64,000 bases of DNA from Collybiopsis luxurians FD-317 M1 (lineage: Eukaryota > Basidiomycota > Agaricomycetes > Agaricales > Omphalotaceae), in the NCBI GenBank assembly GCA_000827265.1, contig KN834780.1, positions 535,509 through 599,508 of the forward strand. The letters run 5' to 3'. The notes below the pieces were generated by a model. It was not told the DNA's origin and made no database searches. It saw only the letters and a program-made list of their open reading frames with translations. The position numbers and the translations under genes were made by a program. The stretch's first letter is position 1. Every line of letters starts with the position of its first letter. Below are positions 34,134 to 46,952 of this stretch, piece by piece.

Positions 34134-36016
34134 AACACTGTCACATCGTGGTATCAAGTCTTGCCATTTTGCTTGCTTCATTCGGCTGCTTTCTGGCACA
34201 ACATCCAGCATCTTGAAAAATCAAAAGATTGGTGAGACTAAATACCAGGATGTGCATTGACTAAATTTGAGGTTCAAACAGAATTCATCAAGAACTATGA
34301 AAGTTACTAGACTGACATTTTTGATACTTATCAGTTCTTGTACGCGTCGAACTCTGCTTCAGGGTCAAAGTGCTTGTAAGGCCCACGCCTCTGTGTACAT
34401 ACACTATTACAGCATGCTTACATAGTACACTCTTTCAGACATATAAATACTTCACATATATCACTCGTTCTTTAGCTTTCTTCACGTGTAGTACTTCTCG
34501 ATATGCATCTAGTTGAGTTCTATTGCGTGACTGAAAGCCTCTCATCGCCCTTACAGTGCTTCCAATTCTGTCATTCGCATGGCAACCACGTGCGATCCTC
34601 TTACGCGAACCATCCATCATCCCAGAGAGCATATTTCCTGCTAAGATTCCAAAAATTGACAAAAACTCCTCCAGTACTGACTCCTCTTTGCGATCCTTGT
34701 AAGTGGCTCATTTGGCCATATTTTGTATTTCGTGAAAATCAGCCAGAAAGATTCTCCATCTGCTCCCTTACCCCAGAGCTTCACCCACAGGGCCACAAAC
34801 TTGGCCCGATGAGCTGATGGAAGGCATCGGAAACATACAGACATGCCACCCAAGGAGTTTGTTCTATGCACAGACTCCGTCTTCTCGTTAGTATTCTCAG
34901 TAGAGGCTGTGAGAATGATACAATTGTTGGCCCGATAGCGTTCAAGTGACTCCAGTGTACTTAATCTACTCGGTAGCAGTGAAGCAGGTGAAGATGATAT
35001 CAGTATCAAGCGATAGGAAAATGGACAGCCGACTCATTGCAGATCTGGTGAATGATAATCTGAATGAAGCTGACAACCTAGCTGCTCTGATTGTCCCCAT
35101 TCTGATTCGCATTGTCAATAGAGGGAAGATTTCAATGGCTATCAGGCTGTAACAATGGGAAGCTGCATGCTGAAATTTGTTGATAGTTGAGGTTGTTCCT
35201 CGAGCAACTCCGTTCATTGGCTGATAGGCGATCACTCATACCTCCGTCTCAGAATGGATCCAGATAGGAGTATCGTTTCACTAGGAGATAGACTGACATC
35301 TTGAATGTAACTCAAATTCGAAACCGTGCAAGATCAGCTGCGACTCGCGAGTCCAGAACCAGATATGTAAACGACACACGATTGAACTTGTTTCAACGCA
35401 GTAAGCTTGCCTACTGGTGGATTTGATGCCATTCATCGCGCATTCAACATATTAGTTACATTTAGGCCATCCGGGTTAAAACTATCAGTATATCAATTGA
35501 CGCGTTGTGGGACTGGGAATATTTTCCATTCCTTCTGACAACTCTTTTACATTCTAATTCACTATTTCCTTTTCAAGTCTGATTTAAGATTCTGCAGAGC
35601 CAGGCAGCTTTCCCGCCCTCGAAGCTTTACTGCGAGTGAAACGTTTGCCGAAGTGCCATCCAGATGTGGAAGAATTCTTGGAGAGGCATCCAGCGCTCGA
35701 ATACTATCCCTAGGAAGAATAGCATTGGGCAGTGGGGAGGTACTTACTCTCCGGCCATTTATCTCCATTGACACTGGTCGAGTCCTCTTGAAGATGTATT
35801 ATATAGTAAATATGATATATGATCAAAGATGAGCTGCGGTCTGACTGGAACGACCAATGAAAGTACATCTACGACATTATAATGATGCCATGTGCTATTC
35901 AATTCTTCAAGCCATTATCAAGATGTTATACTTAAACTCATTGTGTTCTGCCACCTCATCTTGTTTGCCTTCCCCAAGGTATCAAAGATACATTCACAGC
36001 AGGACCGAGGAACACT
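34134..36016. other. Gene-poor stretch with one plausible terminal exon
   Basis: On the minus strand 34390-34331 reads RRGPYKHFDPEAEFDAYKN then stop, preceded by a good acceptor (GTACACAG); it looks like a real last exon, but no upstream exons join it convincingly. From about 35850 the sequence is the flank shared with the dead seven-helix copy. Nothing else is supported. Confidence 0.35.
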
Positions 36017-37606
36017 ATGCTCCCCATTGGTGGCGCTGCTTTTGTAGCGATATTTTGTGAAAGCTCCCTACATGGTACGACGATAACCTGGTTGGTTTAG
36101 CATGCAGGCATCTGCCTAACATCCGACATCATAAAGGGATGTATACCGTATTACTTGTGACGTTGCTACAGACATTTTGGTAAGCAATACTCCGACTCAG
36201 CATTCCTGTACACTGGCCTAGCAGTGATATTCCCATTGAACAGGAAACAACGACGTAGGCAACCAAATATATCTAAAATGACCACCACTATACAGTGCAT
36301 CACCATCCTTATGTATATCATCAGCACCACACATGTTATCTTGGCTCTACAAATCGACTACGACGCGTTCGCTATCAATCGAGATGCAGACCAAGTCTTC
36401 AATCGTCTCGGTGGATATCCTACGACAATCGCTCAATTGGCCTTGGAATTGATCAATGTCAGTCCTTGACTACATCATTGGATGCATAAATTGTGATTAG
36501 TGACCGATATTCCAGTGTGTTTTTGCGGACTCAATCCTTATCTGGCGTGTCTGGATTCTTTGGAACCGCCGATGGATTATCATTGTTATGCCGATTTGCT
36601 TACTTCTAGCTAGTGCAAGTAAGTCAAGGATGGCAAAATTTTGAGTTTATAGCTCTGTCACTCATGGTTTTTGGCAGCATCGTCCTGTGCCTATGTAGAC
36701 CAGATCTCAAAAATGAACTCACCTGAAGCAAAATTTTCGGACGTGTTCTCTAGTCGAACAAAAGTGTTTGTGGAATTTGTTCAGTCCGCAAAAAAGGTTC
36801 TTATCTTTCTCTCTAGGTTGTCCATCATATGTTCCAGCTGCATCGGTGAATTTGATCCAATTTTTGTGCTTCAAAAGAATGTTCTGAACTGGATGATTTT
36901 AGTCGTCACAAATCTGCTCTGTACAGGTCAGTGTTTGCAATGTGCTCCTGGAATTTTTCTAAAAATATGCATTTAACAGGCATGATTACCGGTAGGATTT
37001 GGTATGTACTGTGCCCAGCAAGTCTCAAGTTGATTCATAGATAACGAATCTTTTTTGAATCCAGGTGGCATAACAGGCAGCTCCAGCTATCGTTGGGGCG
37101 ACAATTGGCTCGTAGAAAATATCGAGTAATATTCTTCAGTATCCTGGAGTCTGGAACTATCTATTCAATGGCATGGGTATGCCATATACTTCCCTTTCTC
37201 TCGCGAGAGATTAAAATTACAGTCGACAGATTTTATTGATCATTTTGGAGCTCGCCAGTAGTAATGCTGTTTTTCCCATGCTCGACATGATCTCGCAACT
37301 CACCGTATGATGGTTCTTGTTCATTCTGATACTTACATTCAGCTTCTTATTCACTCGTTCTCGCAGGGCATTGCGCCAGCTTTGATCGTCGTGCTCGTTG
37401 CACGTAGCGTAGACGCTCAATCAACATATCACTGGCGGGATATAACTGTTCCTGCTACATCGTCCGACCCAAGTTCTCCTCGTCGGCGCACATCGACAAA
37501 AAATCAGCATAGTATCACTCGACCGATAGTCGAAGAGGCTACTTCGGTAGATTATAGTTCATTCGGTGACGCTGAGGAACTAGAATCAGAGCAATCGAAG
37601 GTATGA
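36017..37606 (+). CDS. Agaricomycete seven-helix membrane protein
   Basis: Polytopic membrane protein of a large mushroom family of unknown function. Several exons: MLPIGGAAFVAIFCESSLHG; MYTVLLVTLLQTFWKQRRR; ISKMTTTIQCITILMYIIST; CVFADSILIWRVWILWNRRW, the family signature; KNVLNWMILVVTNLLCTG then ITGRIW; FSILESGTIYSMAW; LELASSNAVFPMLDMISQLT; and GIAPALIVVLVARSVDAQST, followed by a hydrophilic Ser/Thr/Glu-rich tail. Intron donors at 36075, 36180 and 36458 were checked for phase. The middle exon around 36680-36900 is less certain. It is the intact partner of the 30836 pseudogene. A receptor-like role is often guessed but unproven. Confidence 0.75.
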
Positions 37607-38311
37607 TCAGGAGGGCAACTTATAAGACTAGGTCTAACATTGGTATAAATTAATCTGGGCCATACCATTTTGCTATACGACTGGTAGGTATACGTACTAT
37701 CCTTAACTCAGAAGTGTCAACAAACGTTGCGAAAATGTTTTTATAGAAAAAGTATTGCAATTTTTGATGGATAGGTCTCAGATTTGCCTGATGTACTCTT
37801 AATATCCTGAAAATTAAATCTTTCGACTTTCGCAAAACCTTCCGAGAAGGCATACTTAAAGTGCACCATCCTCTTGTCGTCAACATTTGACGGGAGTCTG
37901 GCAGCCCGTTGGACAGGCAAGCTGCGTTCGACCTTCCACTTGCAACCCTTTGTTTTGTTACCTAGATACTTATTTCTTTTTCTTTCTACAACATCACACC
38001 AGTCAACGACTAAAATGCATATGGGTTGAGACCTGGGTGCGCACTGCGTGGGAAGAATTGATCAGGCAAGAACTCACGCCACCGCATCCCTCAAAGAGGA
38101 CCAAATTCCTCGATGTTCGTGAATTGCAAGAACGGACGCCTTCCACATATCGTTCAATGGATCCAGCTCAATTAGCAACCTCCGGACCCATTGTCGCCAT
38201 CCAACCAGAAACTGAACGTCATCCAGGACGACCTCCGTAGTACCAAAAGCTGCAAGCAAAAATTAATCTATACATTGCCCTGAATATTTCTATCTATGTG
38301 GAACCATATGT
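37607..38311. other. Intergenic; one possible exon
   Basis: A minus-strand open stretch at 38251-38074 (FGTTEVVLDDVQFLVGWRQW) is preceded by an acceptor-like GCTTGCAG and followed by GTGAGT, but no partner exons were found. Otherwise nothing. Confidence 0.3.
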
Positions 38312-40859
38312 TTATAGTTTCGCAAGTATACGTTCCCTCCAACTCCGTTGTCCTATTACATCCCCCTCCACCCCCTTCCCCTCCTCCCGATCCACCCCCT
38401 CCTCCCTCCTCATCAAATCACGCACAAACCTATCCCACCACCTCACTGCATACTCCCTCTCTCGATCCCCGACCATCTCCAATAGCTGACGATGGACGGC
38501 TCGTACGAGCTCCGTCCCCATCTGGGTATCATCAGGATCCGAGTCGACAGAGCCTGGGTACATGGCCGGGGAAGATGATGAGGAAGAGGACGAGGAAGAG
38601 AATAAGTGAGAGTCCAAGGGTGTCCTCCGATCAAGAACGATTAGGATACCCTCCACCTCATCTAGCACGCTCCCGAGAAGCGCTAGCGGGAGTGCCGAGA
38701 CGCATGAGATAAGGGTTAGGTGGAGCCGGTGTTGGCGTTGGCGTTGGTGGCGATCGTCATCTAGATTTCGAATAGCGGCTAAGAGCTCTTGGATGCAGTA
38801 CCACGCTAGAACGTAGTGTTCTGGTCTGTCGTCGGTAGTGGTGGTAGAAGAGGCGGCGTTGGTGGTAGCGGACCGAACTAGAGCGGCATACGCGATACAT
38901 AGTTGGCCAGTGGTTAATTTGTTTTCTGTCGAGTTCTGTGACGAGTATGGGTGTGAGTGTAAGGACGAGTATGCAAAAGAACCCTATTCACCTCAATCAA
39001 ACACCTCGCGTAGAACGGTACCACCCGTTCGCAGAACGATACTAGGGTCAATTCGGGCTCTGCTTCTTCTTTCCCTTTCCCTTTCCCTTTCCCTTTCCCT
39101 TTCCCTTTCCCTCCCGCTCCCCCTCCAATACCTGTACCAGGAGAACCACCTGCATTGCCCACATTCAAAGTCGACAAAGGGGCGGAATTGGAATGCGCAG
39201 CGAACATGGCTAGTATAACTGAATGTGCCGATTCGAAGGTTTCTCGTTTTAGTTGGTCCAAGTCCAAGTCCAGATCCAGATCCAAGTCTGCGTTACTGCC
39301 CCCTTGCCCACTTGGCTCTCCGTTGCCGGGAGCATTCAAGGGCGGTGGATTCGCGCTATTGACTGCGCCGAGGTCGAGGAACAGATTCGGCTCGACGACC
39401 TCCCATACTGGTCCCGTGAGATACTCGACGCTCAACACGGGTACGAGCTGTTCAATGCATGAGAGGGTGAAAGCGGTTTTGGATAGGATATAGGCTTGGG
39501 CTTGTTTGTGTACGACTGCGGGTGTGGGCTGGGATTCAGCGAGTTTGTTGGAGGGGGGGTGGACCAGTTCCTTTACGAGACGTTCTCTTTCTACATGACC
39601 GGCAGTGGAATAATCGGCACTGGAGAGGATATCGAGGGCTAAATACGCCGTCTTTCTCAGCTCCTTGAACGACCCGTCTCCTCCCCCTCCTAAAGAAGAG
39701 ATCCCGCCAAATTGGGAAACGACGATGGAGAGGTGGGAGAGGGTGAGGAGGGCTGTTGAGGCTAGGGCGAATGGTGATGGAGTGGACGATAAAGGAGATA
39801 CCGAGGTGCGCTGTGAAGGGGAAGAGGAAGGAGCGTAGATATGTGGAGGGATGTATAGGCATGCTTCGAGGATGGACTCGGATAACATGATTGTTGTGAA
39901 GAGGAGAGTTTTTAGGGACGTCCATGGTGCGTTGGTAGGTCCTTGTTTTCCTTGTGGAGGAACAACTCCATCCACTCTCCGAGCGAGATTGCGTAGGGAG
40001 GCGAGTGTTTCTTGTGCACTGGTTAGTCCCTCCCTAGGTGAGAAGGAGAGGGATAGGGAAAAGATTTTGGAGAGGAGACGGGTTAGTGCTGGGATGTGTG
40101 CTGTGAGGTCGGGATCCGAGGAAGGTAGATCGGCCACTGTCGACGATGATATCACTGATGCACCCAAAGCGCCGTCGGTCGTAAAAGCGTCCTCAATGCA
40201 TCCTGTCAAGACTTTTGACAGATTTGAGATAGGGAGGATTTTAAGTTTTTGGTTGTCGATGAGAGGGAGAGATTGGGAGGCTAGAATCAGGGAGAGGGTG
40301 CGTGGGGGGATGGATGGGGACGCTGAGTCTGTAAAATATGAATGGATTGAATGACAAAGGCGATTAGAGTAAGAGGAACGTGTTGACAACACGATGCGAG
40401 TGGAAACATACATTAGAAAAAAGATTACGACCTATATGGACACAACCAACCTTTTATCTGGTGAAACTCGTTCTCCCATTCTTGTTGATCCAGGACTTCA
40501 GCAAAGGCAATCAGAACATGATCTTGTACTTGAGTAGTAGCAGAGTCACGCCCAAGGTCATGCAGACCCAAAAGAATACCGGAAGCGGCTGCAAGTTTCA
40601 GAATAGGATTTCCACCTTGCAAGCCATTAAGCAAGGCTTTTACGGAGATGGTACGATTGAGATGAACGGCATGGCGAAAGGCATTTGATAAAGACTGAAG
40701 ACCAGCCAAGGAGAAAGAAGTAAAAAGCGGCGAAGTGATTGCGGTCGCAGCCAACGACGTCGGAGGGTTATTTGCCAGTTGAAAAGCCAACGCAGACTGG
40801 ATATTTTCTAGAGGAACAATTGGATTTCTGCGATGCAAATGCTGAAGCAGGGCGTTCAT
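38312..40859 (-). CDS. Peroxin PEX8-like protein with C-terminal AKL
   Basis: Three exons (40859-40451, 40328-38992, 38935-38312) give 789 codons. In yeast, Pex8 is the peroxin on the lumenal side that links docking and RING complexes in matrix-protein import and itself carries a PTS1. Support here: mostly helical Leu/Ala-rich sequence; ESAHSVILAMFAAHSNSA; CERVVPFYARCLIEN; TTGQLCIAYAALVRSA; LHLTLISCVSALPLALLGSV; and the terminal AKL, a PTS1. Low-complexity runs interrupt it: (DL)n and (GK)n near 39070-39290 and a polyserine run near 38590. The PEX8 identity rests on pattern, length and PTS1 rather than a search. A piece is duplicated at 33766-34133. Confidence 0.65.
39069..39112. repeat. CCCTTT hexanucleotide repeat coding for (GK)n
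   Basis: About seven CCCTTT units encode alternating Gly-Lys in the PEX8-like protein. A second in-frame hexamer run (TCCAAG/TCCAGA, 39256-39288) encodes alternating Asp-Leu. Both are likely to vary in length between strains without shifting frame. Confidence 0.85.
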
Positions 40860-41078
40860 TGGGCGCAAAGCGGAGCGTAAGGGATTTAGGGTTACCTAAT
40901 TTGGAAATTCTGACAAATTTTCAGTTTGAAGCCACGAGTATTCGTTTGACCGTCACCGTCGTCACTCCCAGTGTCATTCACTCCCTCGCCGCCGTCGCCG
41001 TCGTCCATCTCCCTTAATCTTTGTTCGTCCTCGACGGCAGGATAATGCTACTTGTGCACTGTTAATTGTCACTATACC

Positions 41079-42499
41079 ATGTCCATTCGTCATGCAGAAG
41101 AGGCTCCCTGGCCCCGCCAAACACAACCCCCGACCCCCCATAAAAGATCCATAAAAAGAAGGAAAATTGAAGAGAGACAGACTTTGCAGGATGCAATCAG
41201 TGAGCACTATAGTTTTCTTCCCAGCTTTTTCGTGTCTAATATCCCCTCAGGTCAGGCCGAGAACCAATGCGATATCTTCTCTGGGAATAATGTCGAATCA
41301 TGCTTCCCAACCGCAGATTCAACTTTTGTCCAGGATGAATTCGTCACTTTTGTCTGTCTGTATCAGCCCATCTCACTGTCGATTACCCTCTAACCATCTT
41401 GCTGCAGGGAACTCTCGGCTGCCCTCGTATGCCCAGACCAACAAAGTCAACGTATACCTCTTTCACGGCGATTCGAATGAGCAAATTCTCTCCCTCACCA
41501 ACCTTGATAACTCCAACAATCAAGCTGGCGTGCATGCTTTTCAAGTAGACGATGCTTGGTGGGGTACCAATGGTCCGAATTACTCTGGATCCAACACCAC
41601 CTATCCCTTCTACTTTGGCATCACTCCCAATACAACCACCTTTGATGTCTCTGCACAAACTCAAACTCATTTCAGTGTCATTCGTGAGTGTGTCTATATT
41701 TTTAACTTCCCCTGTGCCTGACGGTGTCTGTCCAGAAACAACCTTCCCAAATTCCATTCTATCCAGCCTATCCTCTGCCTCCTCTGCCTCTTCAGCTTCT
41801 TCACTCTCTGCCTCACGCGCATCAGCGTCCTCAGCGTCCTCAGCATCAGCCGCCGCATCCTCATCAAGTGCCGCAGCAACAGCATCATCTGGTTCCGCCT
41901 CCGGTTCCGGTTCCCTTCATCCCGATGATACATCATCCGGTTTCCCTCACTGGGCCATTGCCGTCATCGTCGTTCTAGGTTTCCTAGCCATAGCCTCCTC
42001 ATGTCTCCTCGCCTTCTTTATCATGCGCAGACTACGTAGAAGACGCGAGTTAGAATCAAATAGAAATTCGATGGGCAGTTCGAGTCCTATGATGGCGCAT
42101 GTTCAGTCCCCTGGATCCCCATTACTTCCTTCTGGTGCTGCAGGTGCGGGAGGCGCAGCTGCGGCGGGAGCAGGAGCAGCGAGTCTGGTCTCTCCAGATG
42201 GCGCATCGTCGATATCTCACGGTGGAAGTGCTCATGGTGGGGAAGGAGGACCGTTTAGCGGTGCGGATGCGGCGATCATAGCCAATGCCTTCCGGACGAT
42301 GTTGCGCAAGCCTGATTTTGCGGACGCGCCTGTAGAGGAGGGCGATTCACCTGATTCGCAGGAGAGGGGGAGGGTCGAGTTGAGTAGGGAACTGGCTGAG
42401 GAGGGGAGGGACATAAGAAGTGTGAGTTCATCGAGAGGGGTTAGAGTTGAGACGCTGAGTGATACTGGAGAGGATGGAGATACGGTTCCTGGGCACTGA
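41079..42499 (+). CDS. Single-pass membrane protein with Ser/Ala-rich stalk
   Basis: Introns 41356-41407 and 41684-41735. The extracellular part has two cysteines (ENQCDIFSGNNVESCFPTAD) and N-glycosylation sites, and ends FDVSAQTQTHFSVIQTTFP. Then comes a Ser/Ala-rich stalk of about 70 residues, one transmembrane helix (WAIAVIVVLGFLAIASSCLL) with an RRLRRRR stop-transfer, and a Gly/Ala/Ser-rich cytosolic tail with AIIANAFRTMLRKPDFADAP and EEGRDIRSVSSSRGV. Similar proteins are common in Agaricomycetes; function unknown. The 5' end is unsettled: the frame is open from ATG 41079 but gives no signal peptide, while ATG 41191 gives a hydrophobic start in another frame. It diverges from the PEX8-like gene, with about 220 bp between starts. 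Confidence 0.7.
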
Positions 42500-45479
42500 A
42501 AGGACTGGACACTTTTTTTGTTTCCCTCTCTCCTCTGTCTCGCTCTCTCTCTCTATACTTGTGGCGAATGTTTTTGGTCTTTCGCCGTCCGCTCGTTTGA
42601 ATTTGATTTTTTTCCCCTCATGTCATGTTTTCTTGACTGCTACGCCTCTCTGCTGCTTCTTTTCAATCTCATCTTCTTATCTTGTGGCATTCATGGGTTG
42701 TTTCTTGTATCCATTCCATTTCAGTCCAGGCTCTTTCTTTTGAGCCTTCCTTCAAGTTCACGTTCACATTTGTGACTTTTTACGTATTCCTTTTCTTTTT
42801 TTTCTTTTTTTTTTTTTTGCAATCCCTTCCCATAATCGTACAGCGATGACGACGTTTGGAAATGAAGTGTTTCTTACCCGCCTCCCGCTCTCACCTCCTT
42901 GTTTTCTCCGCTCTGCGATTCTGATTCTTCTGAATCGCACTTTGCACTCCAATTGTCCAACCTTGACGTCCGTCCAACCCTGCGCGCATCATACCAAGTC
43001 CAAATTCAAATTCAAATTTTCATTTCATTTTTGCCGCATTTCGTTCCACTTCACATTTTACAGTCGTACATACGTACAATTCTTTTACTGGCATACATAT
43101 GTTTATATATCTTATTTTTCTTTCTTCTTCCGCCTGTTCCTCTTTTGTGTGTCCCCCGTATCTTCACCTCGCTCCTCTCCCCTCCATCCCATCCGACTCT
43201 CCCCACCCCTCTCTTTCCTTCTCTCTCTTCCTTCATGGACGACGAACAGTTCCCTCCTAGTTTCTCAGTCCACCTTTTTCTCAATTTTTTACGAAGAAAA
43301 AACTTGATCTTCTTTTAATAGTTGATTCCGGTTCTACATCTTAATCGAGATTTCTACGTTGGGAAATATTTGAAAAGAATTCAGATTCGTCACGATGGGT
43401 TGCATTGAGCTTCTTAGCCTTACCTTACTATACCTTAGCTCGGCCTTTTTCTTACATTAGTGGTTTTTCCTCTCGACATGTTGAACGTTGACTAGTGACT
43501 TTTTTTTTTTCTTTGGTGTTAGGCTTAGGCTGCCCGGCTAGAGAGAAATTTGACAAGCATCTTGGACGGACACACGGACATTCGTAACCTTCGCAGAGTG
43601 GGGGGATTTGGCCGATAGGCTAATGCTAATGGCGGCTGGCCAGGTTCGGACATGGACGTCATGGACCTGGAAGCGGTTTGTCTGTTCGCTCCGGTGCACG
43701 CCGTGCACCGTGGATCGCGGGTGGTTACATTTACAACATCTACTATACTTGCCCCTTCTATACGAGGACAAGTGTTGGACTAAAAAACCCGAAACTCGCA
43801 CGTCCGCGTTCGTCGACTCCGACATCAAAAAAACCGACGCCCATCTCTCCCTGGTTCCTGTCCTCGCCTTATACTGTCCTGTCCAGTAAGTCAAACGTCG
43901 ACGCTTGTCAGCTTCCAGTTGCTTCACGCTTCACGGTTTTCAATACCCAGATCTTGCATCATCATTGTTTCTATTCAGTGTCCCGAGTAGAGTTTTTTTG
44001 TATATCGCTGTTTTCGTCCGGAATTTTGTTCTTCCCATTTAAACTTATGGTTATGCTACTACTGTATGTGCCTTTTTTCATTTGTTTTGTTCTGTTTCTC
44101 AATTTGTTTCTTTACCTTTTCTGACGGGGCTTTTTCCGTGGTGAACAGATGATGATGATGATGAAGTTCGAGCTGCGGGATCGCATCCGTATCCGTATCC
44201 GTATGCCGTCTTGGATACCGGTTCATTCGTATTGCAATGACGGGTCAAGGCTTGCCTAGATTCTTTTCCCCCAGGGCCATACTCCACCTCTACAAATTAT
44301 CTATGCATGCCGGACACTACGCTTCTCCCCCTTTGAAATTTTGTAGCATTATGACGTACGCTGTCCGTCGCACAGCATCCACTCCTTTTACGACGTACTA
44401 CTACTAGGTTTGTTTGATTGTTATCTCAATTTCAATTCCTATTTCTCTCCCACTCTCGATATCTGCGTGTATACTTACGAGTTGCGACGTCCTTATTTAT
44501 TTTGTTCTTTTTGTGCAAGCTTTATTTTTATTTTTTTTCTCCCCATTTTTCTTTGTTTTCCTTCACGTTTTCTTTTATCGTCTCGAAATGTCTTCGTTCA
44601 ATCGTAGTCACAGGACAAGTCTGGTACAATACAGAGGTCAATTGAATGATACGCAACGCAAATGATAGATCTGTGAAGTTGCTGCATCATTTAGCGGCAA
44701 TCTGAGGAGCTTGAGCTGACAGTGATGGATGTCTGAGTTCTCGTGCACACACTTGGTATTGGTCTTACTTTACGGTGTGGGTACATTTGTGTAGGTTGGA
44801 GTACTTTCATGTGCTCAATGATGATGTTCGGGAGTGTTGCAAGATGCAACCAGGTACATGTCCTCGAGTATGTATATCTTATGATGCATGTGTATATTGA
44901 AGTCGACCATTCTGTAGGTACGTACCTTTTAACATAGAGTATGCATGGACTCGTACTACGTCACAGGATCCTGGATGTATGCAGTTCACTCTTTTTGGCT
45001 TTTTGAGTCGTCATCGTCGTGTAGATTGAATGATGAATCGACGCATCCATGGAGACTCCAGGGACCAGGGGGACTTTGACTTGATTATGGCTCAGATGAA
45101 CGGTCACGAGTACATTGTGCAGCTCTACAGCTCTCGACTGGCGAACGTTGAGTAACGGAGGGCACTACCGATCGTCTTCTTGTCTTTGTCCCATTGCTGA
45201 TGCTCTTCGAAACCTTACAGCCTCGAGATTAATTCATACTAAACCATCAGTAGATAGTTCCCTCTTTGGAGGAAAAGTGATACACGATGATACAGGGAGG
45301 CTGAGGGGAGGCTTGAGTAATTGAGTCGTGCCCGTTCAAAATTTTAGGCCCAGTTCCGATGGATGCTATGGATGGAGCATGAGTTTACAGTGATTGTCTC
45401 CTCCTCGTTAGAGTCTGAATCATTGGTATATAAATATTTAAGCAGGCTTGCTAATCGACATGGCGCATTGAAGGCAGCG
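42500..45479. other. Long gene-poor region
   Basis: CT-rich and T-rich tracts (42540-43330, 44440-44600), a (GAT)n run near 44148 and one copy of a dispersed repeat (44514-44690). A minus-strand open frame at 43538-43927 lacks splice or motif support. No gene called. Confidence 0.5.
44514..44690 (+). repeat. Dispersed 180-bp repeat, copy 1
   Basis: From TGCAAGCTTTATTTTTATT to GAAGTTGCTGCATCAT, nearly identical to 47152-47330 apart from small indels and substitutions. It includes a T/C-rich tract, AATGTCTTCGTTCAAT and GACAAGTCTGGTACAATA. The origin is unknown; it may be the 3' end of a retroposon or a gene fragment. Confidence 0.8.
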
Positions 45480-46150
45480 TTTTCTGCTGTGGTAAGATTA
45501 TGGGAACCAATCAACAGTGATCCACAAAGGATAAGAGGCTGCGCCACCTTTCCAAGACCCAACATATACCCCATCCCAGTCAATAAGACATGTAACTGTA
45601 CCATCGTCGCTGACGAGTATATTCTGTGAATTGAAGTCTAAATGAAATAATGTGTACGGTGGATCATCGAGAGACTGATCGAGCAGCGCAGAACAAATAG
45701 CTGAAGAAGGGCCAACATAGGGCTGTCGCCTCAGGCCTGTTAGGCGTCTCCTCTGCATGAAATCATTGTAAACTTGAATTGAAAGGCCCAGAATCATTAG
45801 TCATTACTTGGGGATAATCCGGGCTCGTAGTTCTTGCTAGTAAAAATTCGGGATCTGGAAATGGGACTACAGATATTGACCGATGTATTCATCTACATGA
45901 AATGTTCCTATTTGATCAAATTCAAGGGAAAACACTGGCTGAATTATCCACTCCTGAACTGATAAACTATAACCACTATAGACACTAAGTAAGTGACTAA
46001 AATATGCAACAGTACCATAATAAAAGAGATATCCCAGATAGAGCCTCCAAGTTTGTCAAAGGTGAGCCCATAAATATTCAACGGAGATTTTACTGCGGTA
46101 ACATAGAAGAGATGGCCATGTATGTGATCCTCCCACTCAGGGGGCATTTC
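45480..46150 (-). pseudogene. Relic of an aminoglycoside/choline-kinase-like phosphotransferase
   Basis: The 45797-45498 part reads YTLFHLDFNSQNILVSDDG then TVTCLIDWDGV and YPLWITVDWFP. This is the family's catalytic H-x-D-x4-N loop, metal-binding Asp and the following WIT-x-DW motif. It then stops where homologues continue. Upstream pieces (FDQIGTFHVDEYIGQ near 45900 and PPEWEDHIHG near 46140) fit the family's FDKIG region but contain stop codons. Such proteins are abundant in mushroom genomes, with mostly unknown substrates. Confidence 0.55.
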
Positions 46151-46952
46151 ATATTGAACTTGTGGTGTATAACCTCAAGAAGCTTGTTGCGAAGCTTACA
46201 CAAGATGGGGGCGGGAACACAAGGGAGGTATCCACGGAAGAAGATCCGAATATTTTCCAGGTAAAGCCAGATATGGCCTGCTGCTCTCATGCTCAAGTTC
46301 TTCTTTCAGTATGCAACAGAGGTGACAACACTTGTTGTCGGTGCAGACAGGGAGTTCAACAGCCTAGATGATGAAATTCACTTAAACTGATTGAAATGCA
46401 AAAGTAACATTAAAAACTGTGGATAATATCTCATCTGAAGGTTCATGGTAAGCATATCCAATTAGAGCCGCTTCAGCACAAACAGTGGCTCGGCGCGCTG
46501 TTGTAGCTGAGCAATTACCTGGGGGTCCAGAGGGTGAGGCAAGATCTTGTTGAGAACCACGGTAACTTTTTGATCGCTGCATTCGAAGCGACCAACGACA
46601 TCAGAGCGAAACCAGTCGATGTCGATAGTCTTGTTATTAAAGGCAAAGAAAGGTTCAGTATTAAGTAGCCTGGAGTTTCTGAAATTTAAATGGTCCTGTT
46701 TCCTTTGCTCAGCTTAGAAAGGAAGAGAGTAGAATGATATCGGTACTAAAGCTATCGCTGAAAGGCTCGTCTGCCATGTTCGCTGGAGGGGTATGGTTGG
46801 TCCGAACAAGCCGATATTTTTGAGAGAAAGCGACGATCGGCAACGTTGCAGCTGCCGGGAACCAAGCTTTACATAAGCTTGGCAATGTTATCTCAACCAT
46901 GTCAGGCTTATCGACTATTATGTCATGTGAAAACTTTTCTTTGATATCCTCA

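Noticed and set aside
43538..43927. 129-codon minus-strand open frame
   Set aside because: Biased composition, no domain, no homologous look; region is otherwise low complexity.
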